Origin: Thermoleophilia bacterium
GTDB lineage: Bacteria; Actinomycetota; Thermoleophilia; Gaiellales; SKUG01
Assembly (NCBI GenBank): GCA_007122215.1
Contig: SKUG01000113.1
Location: 1 to 7,361, forward strand
Direction: 5' to 3'
Length of the DNA: 7,361 bases
Shown: positions 1 to 6,296 of the stretch, in pieces
Layout of the letters: every line of letters starts with the position of its first letter
Position numbering within the stretch: position 1 is the stretch's first letter
The notes under the pieces: generated by a model
Told to the model about the DNA's origin: nothing
Database searches by the model: none
The model's input: only the letters and a program-made list of their open reading frames with translations
Position numbers and translations under genes: made by a program

Positions 1-2
1 AC

Positions 3-380
3 GAGGTGGCCGGTGCGCTCACGCTCGACCTGCCAACGCTCGTGGAGGAGGCTGCAGCTGCCCAGGCTGACCTCGCCGAGCGGTTCTGTTCGGCCGCGCC
101 CTCGCTGGCCGCCGCGCATGCTCCGCGGGTCAGGGCGCGGCTGGCCCAGCTGGCGCGTCGCGTCCTCGACCCGGCAGCGCTCACCGCCGAGGCGCGCCGC
201 GCGCTGGCAGCTGCCTGCCAGGTCAGCGTCGAGCTCGTCGACTCGCTCGCCGAGGTGCCGGTCGACACCGCCACCGCAGGCGCTGCGGCCCGGAGCGAGG
301 CCCCGCAGGAGTCCGGCAGCCAGCAGCTGCGGGCGCTGGATCCGGTCGTCGACCCGCTGTTCGGGATCAGCAAGCGCTAG
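3..380 (+). CDS. Unrecognised Ala-rich protein, C-terminal part (5' partial)
   Basis: I do not recognise this gene. The frame is open from the left edge to a TAG stop at 378-380, so it is probably the C-terminal ~125 residues of a longer protein; the GTG at position 6 has a sense codon before it and no clear ribosome binding site in view. Third positions are mostly G or C, which supports real coding. The visible part is very rich in Ala, Arg, Leu and Glu and looks helical over the first ~80 residues (runs such as LAERF, RVRARLAQLARRV and LTAEARRALAAA). A Ser/Gln/Pro-rich linker follows, then a short hydrophobic tail ending DPLFGISKR. No catalytic motif or membrane segment is visible. It converges on the minus-strand operon, with only 9 bases between the two stop codons. 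Confidence 0.6.
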   Translation, partial: EVAGALTLDLPTLVEEAAAAQADLAERFCSAAPSLAAAHAPRVRARLAQLARRVLDPAALTAEARRALAAACQVSVELVDSLAEVPVDTATAGAAARSEAPQESGSQQLRALDPVVDPLFGISKR

Positions 381-386
381 CTGGCC

Positions 387-406
387 GGCTCACCCGGGGG
401 TGAGCC
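387..406. terminator. Tight hairpin between convergent genes, possible bidirectional terminator
   Basis: A perfect 9-base inverted repeat, GGCTCACCC (387-395) and GGGTGAGCC (398-406), lies at the junction of two convergent genes and contains the TGA stop of the minus-strand gene. The nominal loop is only 2 bases, so the innermost C-G pair must open in RNA. There is no T-tract on either side, so this is not a textbook intrinsic terminator. Position between convergent stops is the main argument for a termination role. Confidence 0.4.
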
Positions 407-1445
407 AGGTGCGCGTGCCATCCCAGGTGACGTGGATGCGCGCCGCGCGTCCCTCCCCGAAGAACCACGCGAGCCGACCGTCGGCCGCCCACGCATCCTC
501 GAGGGTGCACAGCGCGTTGGAGACGGTGACGTCGACCACGGGTGCATCCGGCAGCCACGGCTCGGCAGGGTCGGCTGCGTCACGTCCGTAGAGCTCGTTG
601 ACGACCTGCTGGGTGGTGGCATCGTGCAGGGAGTCGCGGATGCGGTCGCAGATCGCGGTGCGGGCACGTGCGGCATCCCGCAGCCGGGCGTCGATCCGGT
701 CGTGCAGGACCTGTCCGAGCACCCGCGTGGGAAGCCCCGAGGCATCGACCCTGACCTCGACGATGCGGCGTGCAGGCAGGCGCACGACGGTGTGGGTGAG
801 CACCTGGCCGGTGGCCAGGCCGACATCCAGCAGCAGCACCCCCGGCGTGCGCCTGCAGAAGCGGTCGAGCGGGGCAGTGGGCCCGGTGTAGGCAGCGTTG
901 GGCTGCACCAGCTGGCGGTAGCGGCTCCCGGCCAGCACGCAGAAGCCGGCAGCCTCGCGCACGAGGCGGGCAGCATCGATGGGCGCGTCGCGGACCTCCG
1001 GGCGGATGCCCGCAGCGCCGTCGAGCGCGCCCTCGAGGCAGCGGACCTGCGGCAGCCCGGCATCCCCGTGGGAGGCTGACAGGCCGCTGGACAGGCGCAC
1101 CCCGCAGCGGGTGATCGCGCCACCGAGCGGGAGGATCTCGCAGCCGGCACGCTCCAGCGGCGGGCCGGTCTCGTGCACGATCGGGATGGTGCCTGCCGCA
1201 TCGAGGCGGGACCAGCAGCGCTCCAGCCACACCGCCTCGTCATGCCCGAGGCCACTGCAGCCGGGGTGCAGCAGCCCGCCGGCGTGCAGGAAGGCATCGG
1301 CGCCGGTCGCGATCGCCGCGCGCACGGCCCAGGCGAACCCGGCACGCAGGTCCGCAGCGCCCTCCGGGCCGGCATCGTGCCCACCAGCTGGCAGGCCGAG
1401 GTCCGAGTCGCTACAGCAGGCGATGCGCGCGGTGCCGCCTGCCAT
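390..1445 (-). CDS. SbcD/Mre11-like metallophosphoesterase fold protein lacking the metal ligands
   Basis: The 351-residue protein follows the SbcD/Mre11 layout. An N-terminal strand ends SDSDLG (12-17), where the family has a DxH motif. DAFLHAGGLLH (50-60) matches the region holding the GD motif. A strand at 87-96 ends ETGPP where GNHD is expected. FCVLAGSRYRQL (168-179) with AAYTGPTAPLD (184-194) matches the family's ALGHxH followed by YxGSxxxxDF. A capping-type stretch follows (about 207-240), then a more variable C-terminus. Asp13 survives, but the motif I His is Asp15, the GD Asp is Gly57, the Asn-His of GNHD is Pro95-Pro96, and both His of GHxH are Ser174 and Tyr176. A nuclease with these losses should be inactive. 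The protein has 11 cysteines, many for this composition. I chose the ATG at 1445, which overlaps the upstream stop (TGATG) and has GGAG 8 bases before it; a GTG at 1454 is possible. Family assignment is by motif order only. Confidence 0.62.
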   Translation of the reverse strand: MAGGTARIACCSDSDLGLPAGGHDAGPEGAADLRAGFAWAVRAAIATGADAFLHAGGLLHPGCSGLGHDEAVWLERCWSRLDAAGTIPIVHETGPPLERAGCEILPLGGAITRCGVRLSSGLSASHGDAGLPQVRCLEGALDGAAGIRPEVRDAPIDAARLVREAAGFCVLAGSRYRQLVQPNAAYTGPTAPLDRFCRRTPGVLLLDVGLATGQVLTHTVVRLPARRIVEVRVDASGLPTRVLGQVLHDRIDARLRDAARARTAICDRIRDSLHDATTQQVVNELYGRDAADPAEPWLPDAPVVDVTVSNALCTLEDAWAADGRLAWFFGEGRAARIHVTWDGTRTWLTPG

Positions 1446-2050
1446 CAGGCCCACTCCAGGCGTGGCAGGTAGCGGGCCATGCCCATCCGCATCGCGGCCG
1501 CGCTCATCCCGAGGCGCTCGGCCACCAGCGGCACCGATGGGCCGAGCTCGGCGACCGCGGCATCCACGGCCCCGGCCGGCATCAGCAGCGCCGCAGCGAA
1601 GGCGTCGGCCTCGGCCTCGGCTGCCTGCTTGCGTGCGGCCCGCTCCCCAGGGTCGCCGGTGAGGTCGACGTCGCTCGGGGAGCCATCCGGCCCGGTCACC
1701 GTGTAGCGGGGCCCATCCGCGTAGAGCTCGCGGTGCCCGGGCAGCAGCAGGTGCCCGAGCTCGTGGGCGATCGAGAACCGCTGGCGCTCGGGCAGCTCAG
1801 CGGCGGGAATCCAGATCGCAAGGTTCGCGAAGTCGAGCATCCCGCTCACCGGGGTGCCGTCCAGGTTGGGGCGCTCGATCGCCGCGAGGAAGTCCCCGGG
1901 CACGCGGGTGACGATCACCCCATGCCGGGCCGCGATCGACTCGACGTCCACCGGCACGGCGAGCACGCCCGCAGCATCTCGCAGGGGCTCCAGCTCGTCG
2001 AGCGCTCGACGCTCGATCCAGCGGCGCAGGAAGGGAGCAACGTCAGTCAT
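1445..2050 (-). CDS. ImmA/IrrE-type zinc metallopeptidase
   Basis: This 201-residue cytoplasmic protein has the ImmA/IrrE (DUF955) peptidase signature. RFSIAHELGHLLL (91-103) contains the zinc motif H96-E97-x-x-H100, and EAEADAFAAALLMP (145-158) is the following helix that supplies the third ligand (E145 or E147). An N-terminal segment (about 30-50, PVDVESIAARHGVIV) resembles the usual lead-in of the family. The last ~30 residues (VPLVAERLGMSAAAMRMGMARY) look like the small winged-helix tail common in these proteins. Family members such as ImmA and IrrE/PprI cleave repressors to switch on mobile-element or DNA-damage genes. No XRE-type repressor partner is encoded next to it here, so its target is unknown. 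It lies second in a three-gene operon, 44 bases after the exonuclease stop, and its stop overlaps the next start by one base. The ATG has only a weak ribosome binding site, buried in an inverted repeat. Confidence 0.88.
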   Translation of the reverse strand: MTDVAPFLRRWIERRALDELEPLRDAAGVLAVPVDVESIAARHGVIVTRVPGDFLAAIERPNLDGTPVSGMLDFANLAIWIPAAELPERQRFSIAHELGHLLLPGHRELYADGPRYTVTGPDGSPSDVDLTGDPGERAARKQAAEAEADAFAAALLMPAGAVDAAVAELGPSVPLVAERLGMSAAAMRMGMARYLPRLEWA

Positions 2051-2094
2051 GTCCGTCGCCTACCCCGGATCCCGCGCGGGGCAACGCGACGGAC
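2051..2094 (-). promoter_or_regulatory. Two-tier inverted repeat filling the exonuclease-peptidase gap
   Basis: The whole 44-base gap is one nested inverted repeat. The outer arms are GTCCGTCGC (2051-2059) and GCGACGGAC (2086-2094), 9 of 9 bases complementary. The inner arms are CCCCG (2063-2067) and CGGGG (2077-2081), closing a 9-base loop. In the minus-strand transcript the 5' arm begins immediately after the exonuclease stop and the 3' arm ends immediately before the peptidase AUG. Any ribosome binding site for the peptidase would therefore be paired. It could act as a translational gate, an RNA processing or stability element, or an attenuator; it has no T-tract. Confidence 0.6.
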
Positions 2095-2730
2095 CTACCC
2101 GACCGCGCGCCGGGACCGGGCCCGGGAGACGCCGGCATCGGTGGGCGGGCCCACGCTGGCAGGCGGGAATCCTGCCCCTGCGGGCCGTACATGACGGGAG
2201 CGGGTGAGCTCTGGCGGATCGATCCGGCCCGTGGCCAGCAGCAGCCGGAAGAGCTCCGCGCAGGCCCGCGCATCTGCCAGCGCCTCGTGGGCGGTCCCGA
2301 GCTCGATCCCCACACGCCCGGCGAGCGAGTCCAGGCCGTAGGGACCCGCGAGGCCGGCTGCGCGGGCAGCCTCGATCGTGCAGATCGACCCGAGCTCGGG
2401 CAGCGGCATCCCCGCACGATCGAACTCGGCATGCAGGAACGACAGGTCGAACTTCGCGTAGTGGGCGACGAGGGTCGATCCCTGCAGCACCGATGCGACC
2501 TCGCCTGCCACCTCGATGAACGCCGGTGCGAGCGCGAGGGCCTCCGGGGCGAGGCGGTGGATCTCCCGGGCACCATGGACCGACCCCGGATCCACCATGG
2601 TGTCGAACCCGCCCAGCTCGTGGCCGTCGGCGTCGAGCAGCACCAGCGCCAGCTCGACGATGCGGTCGCGGGCGGGGTCCAGCCCCGTGGTCTCGACGTC
2701 GATGACGGTGTATGCGTGCGAGCTGCCCAC
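2095..2730 (-). CDS. DEDDh-family 3'-5' exonuclease (DnaQ/epsilon-like)
   Basis: This 211-residue protein should hydrolyse single-stranded or frayed DNA (or RNA) ends 3' to 5' with two metal ions. All DEDDh motifs are present: Exo I VIDVETTGLD (9-18) with D11 and E13, Exo II VAHYAKFDLSFL (88-99) with D95, and Exo III AHEALADARA (147-156) with H148 and D153. EIHRLAPEAL (56-65) matches the conserved stretch after the first strands. The fold ends near residue 170. The last ~40 residues are Pro/Arg/Gly-rich and probably disordered. The small size, without a polymerase, GIY-YIG or BRCT domain, resembles stand-alone epsilon-like exonucleases rather than the main replicative proofreader. The GTG start is set by AGGAGG five bases upstream. 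It is the first gene of the minus-strand operon. Substrate is not predictable from the sequence. Confidence 0.88.
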   Translation of the reverse strand: MGSSHAYTVIDVETTGLDPARDRIVELALVLLDADGHELGGFDTMVDPGSVHGAREIHRLAPEALALAPAFIEVAGEVASVLQGSTLVAHYAKFDLSFLHAEFDRAGMPLPELGSICTIEAARAAGLAGPYGLDSLAGRVGIELGTAHEALADARACAELFRLLLATGRIDPPELTRSRHVRPAGAGFPPASVGPPTDAGVSRARSRRAVG

Positions 2731-2735
2731 TGCTG

Positions 2736-2741
2736 CCTCCT
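2736..2741 (-). promoter_or_regulatory. Ribosome binding site of the exonuclease gene
   Basis: Read on the minus strand this is a perfect AGGAGG, five bases before the GTG at 2730. It fixes this GTG as the start even though no ATG is available at that end of the conserved domain. Confidence 0.8.
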
Positions 2742-2748
2742 GGACGGT

Positions 2749-2771
2749 GGGAACCGGTACCTCGGGGAACC
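2749..2771. repeat. Direct repeat GGGAACC around a GGTACC palindrome, upstream of the exonuclease
   Basis: Two identical 7-mers, GGGAACC at 2749-2755 and 2765-2771, are spaced 16 bases start to start, and GGTACC (2756-2761) lies between them. They sit 19-41 bases upstream of the exonuclease start, where an operator or the 5' leader would be. No protein can be assigned; the repeat itself is seen directly, a regulatory role is inferred. Confidence 0.35.
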
Positions 2772-2834
2772 AGTCGCCCCGGCGGCCCCCGATCGTTCAC
2801 GGTCGAGCAGGCAGCCGACGGTGCGGGTGGTTTG

Positions 2835-2865
2835 GGGCGAGCACCTGCGCGGGTAGCACTCGCCC
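2835..2865. repeat. Inverted repeat in the divergent spacer
   Basis: GGGCGAG (2835-2841) and CTCGCCC (2859-2865) form a perfect 7-base inverted repeat with a 17-base interior. It lies in the 185-base spacer between the divergent exonuclease and ABC genes, about 60 bases upstream of the ATPase start. It could be an operator or a leader hairpin of the ABC operon. I could not place convincing -10 and -35 elements in this spacer on either strand. Confidence 0.35.
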
Positions 2866-2926
2866 GACGCGCGGGCCGGCAGTGCCGTGCCCCGAACCCC
2901 AGCGACCCGGAACCCAGCGAGGCGAG

Positions 2927-3865
2927 ATGATCCGAGTCACGGAGCTCACCAAGTCATTTGGCGACGTCGAGGCACTACGCGGCATCGACTTCGAGATCGG
3001 CAGGGGGGAGGTCGTCGGCTTCCTCGGTCCCAACGGCGCCGGCAAGACCACCGCGATGCGGATCATCACCGGCTTCCTGGCCGCCGACTCGGGACAGGTC
3101 ACGGTCGCCGGGCACGACGTGCTCGAGGAGACCCTCGCCGCCCAGCGCCACATCGGCTACCTCCCCGAGAACAACCCGCTCTACCGGGAGATGCTCGTCT
3201 CGGACTTCCTGCAGCTGGCCGCCGAGCTCAAGCACATCCCGCGCGCCGAGCGCCGCGCCGCGCTGGACTTCGCGGTGACCGGGGTGGGGATCGAGGACGT
3301 CTTCCACCGCCCCGTCGGGACCCTCTCGAAGGGCTACCGCCAGCGGGTGGGGATCGCCGCGGCGCTGCTGCACCGGCCCGACGTGCTGCTGCTGGACGAG
3401 CCCTCCGAGGGCCTCGACCCGAACCAGCGCACCGAGATCCGCAGCCTGCTCAGCGACCTCGCGCGCGAGCACACGGTCGTGATGAGCACCCACGTGATGC
3501 AGGAGGCCCAGGCCGTGTGTGACCGGCTGGTGGTGATCGCCGGCGGGCAGGTGGTCGCCGACGGGGCCACGCGGGAGCTCGCGCGCAGCACCGCCGGCAC
3601 GCAGGTCGTGCTGTTCGAGGCCGAGGGGCGAGAGGTCCGCCGGCGCGTGCAGAAGCTCGACGAGGTCGACGAGGTCGACGTGGACGACGCCGCCAGCGGC
3701 CGTGGCCGCCTGCGCGCCCGGATCATCGCCGCCGGCGATGCACCGCTGCAGCCCGCGCTCAGCCGCCTCGCACGCGAGCACGAGTGGACGATCTGGACCC
3801 TGCACGAGGAGCAGCGCGGCCTCGAGGATGTCTTCCAGGAGCTGACGATGGGGGATGGGGAGTGA
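2927..3865 (+). CDS. gldA: GldA-type ABC transporter ATP-binding protein
   Basis: This 312-residue cytoplasmic subunit binds and hydrolyses ATP to drive the membrane protein encoded next. All nucleotide-binding motifs are intact: Walker A GPNGAGKTT (34-42), signature LSKGYRQR (133-140), Walker B VLLLDEP (153-159) and switch histidine H189 in STHVM. The Q-loop region reads IGYLPENNPLY (76-86), with Glu where most ABC proteins have Gln; this wording is typical of the GldA group and its ABC-2 relatives. A C-terminal domain (about 220-312) has an acidic stretch, DEVDEVDVDD, and ends with LEDVFQELT, a common tail of these exporters. I chose the ATG at 2927 because the ABC fold begins at once and GAGG lies four bases upstream; the frame stays open further upstream, but that part overlaps the opposite-strand exonuclease and has no family similarity. 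Its stop overlaps the permease start (TGATG), indicating translational coupling. Confidence 0.92.
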   Translation: MIRVTELTKSFGDVEALRGIDFEIGRGEVVGFLGPNGAGKTTAMRIITGFLAADSGQVTVAGHDVLEETLAAQRHIGYLPENNPLYREMLVSDFLQLAAELKHIPRAERRAALDFAVTGVGIEDVFHRPVGTLSKGYRQRVGIAAALLHRPDVLLLDEPSEGLDPNQRTEIRSLLSDLAREHTVVMSTHVMQEAQAVCDRLVVIAGGQVVADGATRELARSTAGTQVVLFEAEGREVRRRVQKLDEVDEVDVDDAASGRGRLRARIIAAGDAPLQPALSRLAREHEWTIWTLHEEQRGLEDVFQELTMGDGE

Positions 3866-6264
3866 TGATGGCACCTGCGACCACTGATCGCCCGGCTACC
3901 GACACGGCATCCGGTGCCGATGGTCCTGCACCCGCAGGCGGCGGGCGGGGCGGATCACGTGCCGGGAACGTGCTGACGGTCGTGCGCAAGGAGCTGCGCG
4001 GCTACCTCGACAGCCCCACCGCCTACATCGCCGCGGCGATCTTCCTGGTGCTCCTGCAGTTCCTGTTCTTCCGTGACGTCTTCCTGATCGGCGAGGCATC
4101 GATCCGGGGGATGTTCAGCTTCCTGCCGTGGCTGTTCCTGCTGCTGATCCCCGCGCTGACGATGGGGTCGATCTCCCAGGAGCGGCGCGAGGGCACCCTC
4201 GAGCTGCTGCTCACCCACCCCCTGCGTGACGGCGAGCTCGTGCTCGGGAAGTACCTCGCCCCGCTGCTCTTCACCGCCGCGACCCTGGCGTTCGTGGTCC
4301 CGGTGGCCTGGAGCCTCGACCGCTTCGGCGACCTCGACTGGGGCATCGTCGCCGGGCAGTACCTCGGCGCGGTGCTGCTCGCATCCGTGCTGGTGGCGCT
4401 GGGCATCCTGCTCTCGACCGTGCTCGCCAGCCAGGTCTCGGCGCTGCTGACGACCGCCGCAGCCGGCTTTGCGCTGATCATCGTCGGGATGGAGATGGTC
4501 ACCGCCCGGCTGCCACTGCGCCTGGCACCGGTGGTCGAGCAGCTCTCGGCACTGACCCACTTCGAGTCGATGGCACGCGGCGTGATCGACGTGCGCGACC
4601 TCTGGTACTTCATCTCGGCCAGCGCGGTGTTCCTCGCGCTGGCCTGGCTGCAGCTGCGCCGCCGGCGCTTCGGCAACCGCCGCTCGCGCTACCGCAGCGT
4701 GCAGGCGGCCGTGGCGATGTTCGTGGCGATCGCGATCGTCACCAACGTGATCGGCCAGCGCATACCCGGACGCATCGACCTCACCGAGGGCGGGCTCTAC
4801 ACCCTCACCGATGCCACCCGCAGCACCCTCACCGGGCTCGACGACGTGGTGCGCATCACCTTCTACGCATCCGAGCGGCTGCCCGCCGGGATCCAGTCCG
4901 TGCGGCGTGACATCGAGGACACCCTCCGGGACTACGACACCATCGGTCGTGGCAACGTCGTCGTGCGCCGGGTCGACCCGACCGGTGACGAGGAGGCCGC
5001 CGAGCAGGCCCAGGCCGCCGGGGTGCAGGAGGTCCAGTTCAACGTCGTGGGCAACGAGGAGTTCGAGCTGCGCCGCGGCTTCCTCGGGATCGCCGTGAGC
5101 TATGCCGGCGCGACCGAGGCGCTGCCCTTCATCCAGGACACGCGCGACCTCGAGTACGACCTGACGAGCACGATTACCCGCATGACGGCCACCGACAAGC
5201 CACGCATCGGCCTGGCCAGCGGCTTCGGTATGGGTGGTGCCGGCGGTGGCTTCGGGCCGGACGGCATGCCACAGCAGGGGGCCTATGGCGCGCTCCAGCA
5301 GGAGCTCAGCGCGCAGTTCGACGTCGTCACGGTGGAGCTCGCCCCGGAGGAGGGGGAGGGCGAGCTCGATTCCGAGCTTGCAGCGCTGGTGGTCGCCGGG
5401 CCCACCGAGGAGCTTGGTGCTGGCGCGCGGGAAGCGATCGACGGCTACCTCGAGGAGGGCGGCAGCGCGCTCGTGATGCTCGATGCCGTGAGCGTGGACC
5501 TGCAGACCTTCAGCGCCCAGGTCAACGAGGATGCCCCGCTCGACCTCGCGTCGGACCTGGGTGTGCAGGTCGCTCCGGACATCGCGTTCGACCTGCAGGC
5601 CAACCAGACGGCGCAGTTCCAGACGGGGCAGGGGCTCGGGTTCGTGACGCCCTACCCGCTGTGGCCGCGCGCGATCGCCTCCGAGGAGCATCCGGTCACC
5701 CGCAGCATCGAGCAGGTGGTGATGCGCTGGGCGAGCACGCTCAGCGTCGACGAGGAGGCCCTCGCCGAGCGTGGCCAGGCGGCCGACGTGCTGCTCTCGA
5801 CGACCGAGGCCGGGGGCACCATCGCCAGCCCCTTCGACCTCAACCCGCAGGCGGCACTGCCCCAGGACAGCCTGGGTGAGCAGGTGCTCGCCGTGGCGAT
5901 CGCCCCGGCAGCCGCCGACGACGAGGAGGGCACGGCGGAGGAGCCGGCCGAGCCTGCGAGCTCCCGGCTCGTGGTGGTCGGGGACTCGGACTTCCTCAGC
6001 GACCAGTTCCTCCAGCAGAACCCCGAGAACCTCGTCTTCGGGATGGAGGCGATCTCGTGGCTCAGCCAGGAGGCCTCGCTGGCAGCCATCAAGGCGCGGG
6101 ATCGCGTCACCCGCCAGCTGCAGTTCGACGACCAGGCAGCACAGACCCGCCGGATCAAGTGGGGCAACGCCGCGTTCGTGCTGCTGGTGATCGGCGGCCT
6201 GGGCGGCTGGCGGCTGCTGCGCCGTCGCCGGCTCGCCCGCACCCCGTACGTTGCGCTTGGCTGA
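3865..6264 (+). CDS. GldF-GldG fusion: ABC-2 permease joined to a large GldG-type auxiliary domain
   Basis: The 799-residue protein joins two subunits that are usually separate. After a Gly/Pro/Ala-rich N-terminus (1-33), the GldF-like permease has KELRGYLDSPTAYI (42-55), about six membrane segments (near 53-75, 87-103, 128-148, 166-186, 190-213 and 247-265) and the ABC-2 stretch SQERREGTLELLLTHPL (104-120). A basic loop (265-276) leads to the GldG part. This has a membrane helix (281-299), then RIDLTEGGLYTLTDAT (303-318), the hallmark start of the ABC_transp_aux/GldG domain. A large extracytoplasmic region follows to about 765, including VVGDSDFLSD (704-713), then a C-terminal helix (768-785) and an Arg-rich tail. 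A Gly-rich loop lies at 453-475. The ATG at 3865 overlaps the ATPase stop; ATG at 3868 is equally plausible because GGAG (3859-3862) is better spaced for it. The protein should form the transport path with the ATPase. Substrate unknown. Confidence 0.9.
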   Translation: MMAPATTDRPATDTASGADGPAPAGGGRGGSRAGNVLTVVRKELRGYLDSPTAYIAAAIFLVLLQFLFFRDVFLIGEASIRGMFSFLPWLFLLLIPALTMGSISQERREGTLELLLTHPLRDGELVLGKYLAPLLFTAATLAFVVPVAWSLDRFGDLDWGIVAGQYLGAVLLASVLVALGILLSTVLASQVSALLTTAAAGFALIIVGMEMVTARLPLRLAPVVEQLSALTHFESMARGVIDVRDLWYFISASAVFLALAWLQLRRRRFGNRRSRYRSVQAAVAMFVAIAIVTNVIGQRIPGRIDLTEGGLYTLTDATRSTLTGLDDVVRITFYASERLPAGIQSVRRDIEDTLRDYDTIGRGNVVVRRVDPTGDEEAAEQAQAAGVQEVQFNVVGNEEFELRRGFLGIAVSYAGATEALPFIQDTRDLEYDLTSTITRMTATDKPRIGLASGFGMGGAGGGFGPDGMPQQGAYGALQQELSAQFDVVTVELAPEEGEGELDSELAALVVAGPTEELGAGAREAIDGYLEEGGSALVMLDAVSVDLQTFSAQVNEDAPLDLASDLGVQVAPDIAFDLQANQTAQFQTGQGLGFVTPYPLWPRAIASEEHPVTRSIEQVVMRWASTLSVDEEALAERGQAADVLLSTTEAGGTIASPFDLNPQAALPQDSLGEQVLAVAIAPAAADDEEGTAEEPAEPASSRLVVVGDSDFLSDQFLQQNPENLVFGMEAISWLSQEASLAAIKARDRVTRQLQFDDQAAQTRRIKWGNAAFVLLVIGGLGGWRLLRRRRLARTPYVALG

Positions 6265-6285
6265 TCCGATACCCGTCCTGATCCA

Positions 6286-6292
6286 GGGGAGG
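6286..6292 (+). promoter_or_regulatory. Ribosome binding site of the DUF4340 gene
   Basis: GGGGAGG lies four bases before the ATG at 6297. It gives this third exporter gene its own strong initiation site, unlike the coupled start of the permease gene. Confidence 0.7.
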
Positions 6293-6296
6293 ACCC

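Noticed and set aside
432..1079. Plus-strand open frames opposite the SbcD-like gene
   Set aside because: They have no family motifs, while the minus-strand frame has the SbcD motif order, coupled start and better codon pattern.
2751..2760. GAACCGGTAC as a LexA-type SOS box
   Set aside because: The Gram-positive/actinobacterial box needs GAAC and GTTC separated by four bases. Here the second half is GTAC and the spacing is two.
2516..2926. Upstream in-frame extension of the ATPase gene
   Set aside because: It would add 137 Ser/Arg-rich residues overlapping the opposite-strand exonuclease. The ABC fold starts right at the ATG at 2927, which has its own ribosome binding site.
3662..3679. Tandem 9-base repeat GAGGTCGAC in the ATPase gene
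   Set aside because: It encodes an acidic Glu-Val-Asp repeat in a loop of the C-terminal domain; two copies in frame are ordinary coding redundancy.
3784..3864. Upstream start for the permease fusion inside the ATPase gene
   Set aside because: It would overlap the ATPase by about 80 bases and add residues unlike a permease N-terminus. The TGATG junction at 3863-3867 is the natural start.
2975..3874. A 299-codon open frame on the minus strand opposite the ATPase gene
   Set aside because: It is antisense to an ABC ATPase with all motifs intact and shows no recognisable protein features.
6261..6285. Direct repeat CTGATCC between the permease fusion and the DUF4340 gene
   Set aside because: Two 7-base copies 18 bases apart, overlapping a stop codon, have no other support and could arise by chance.
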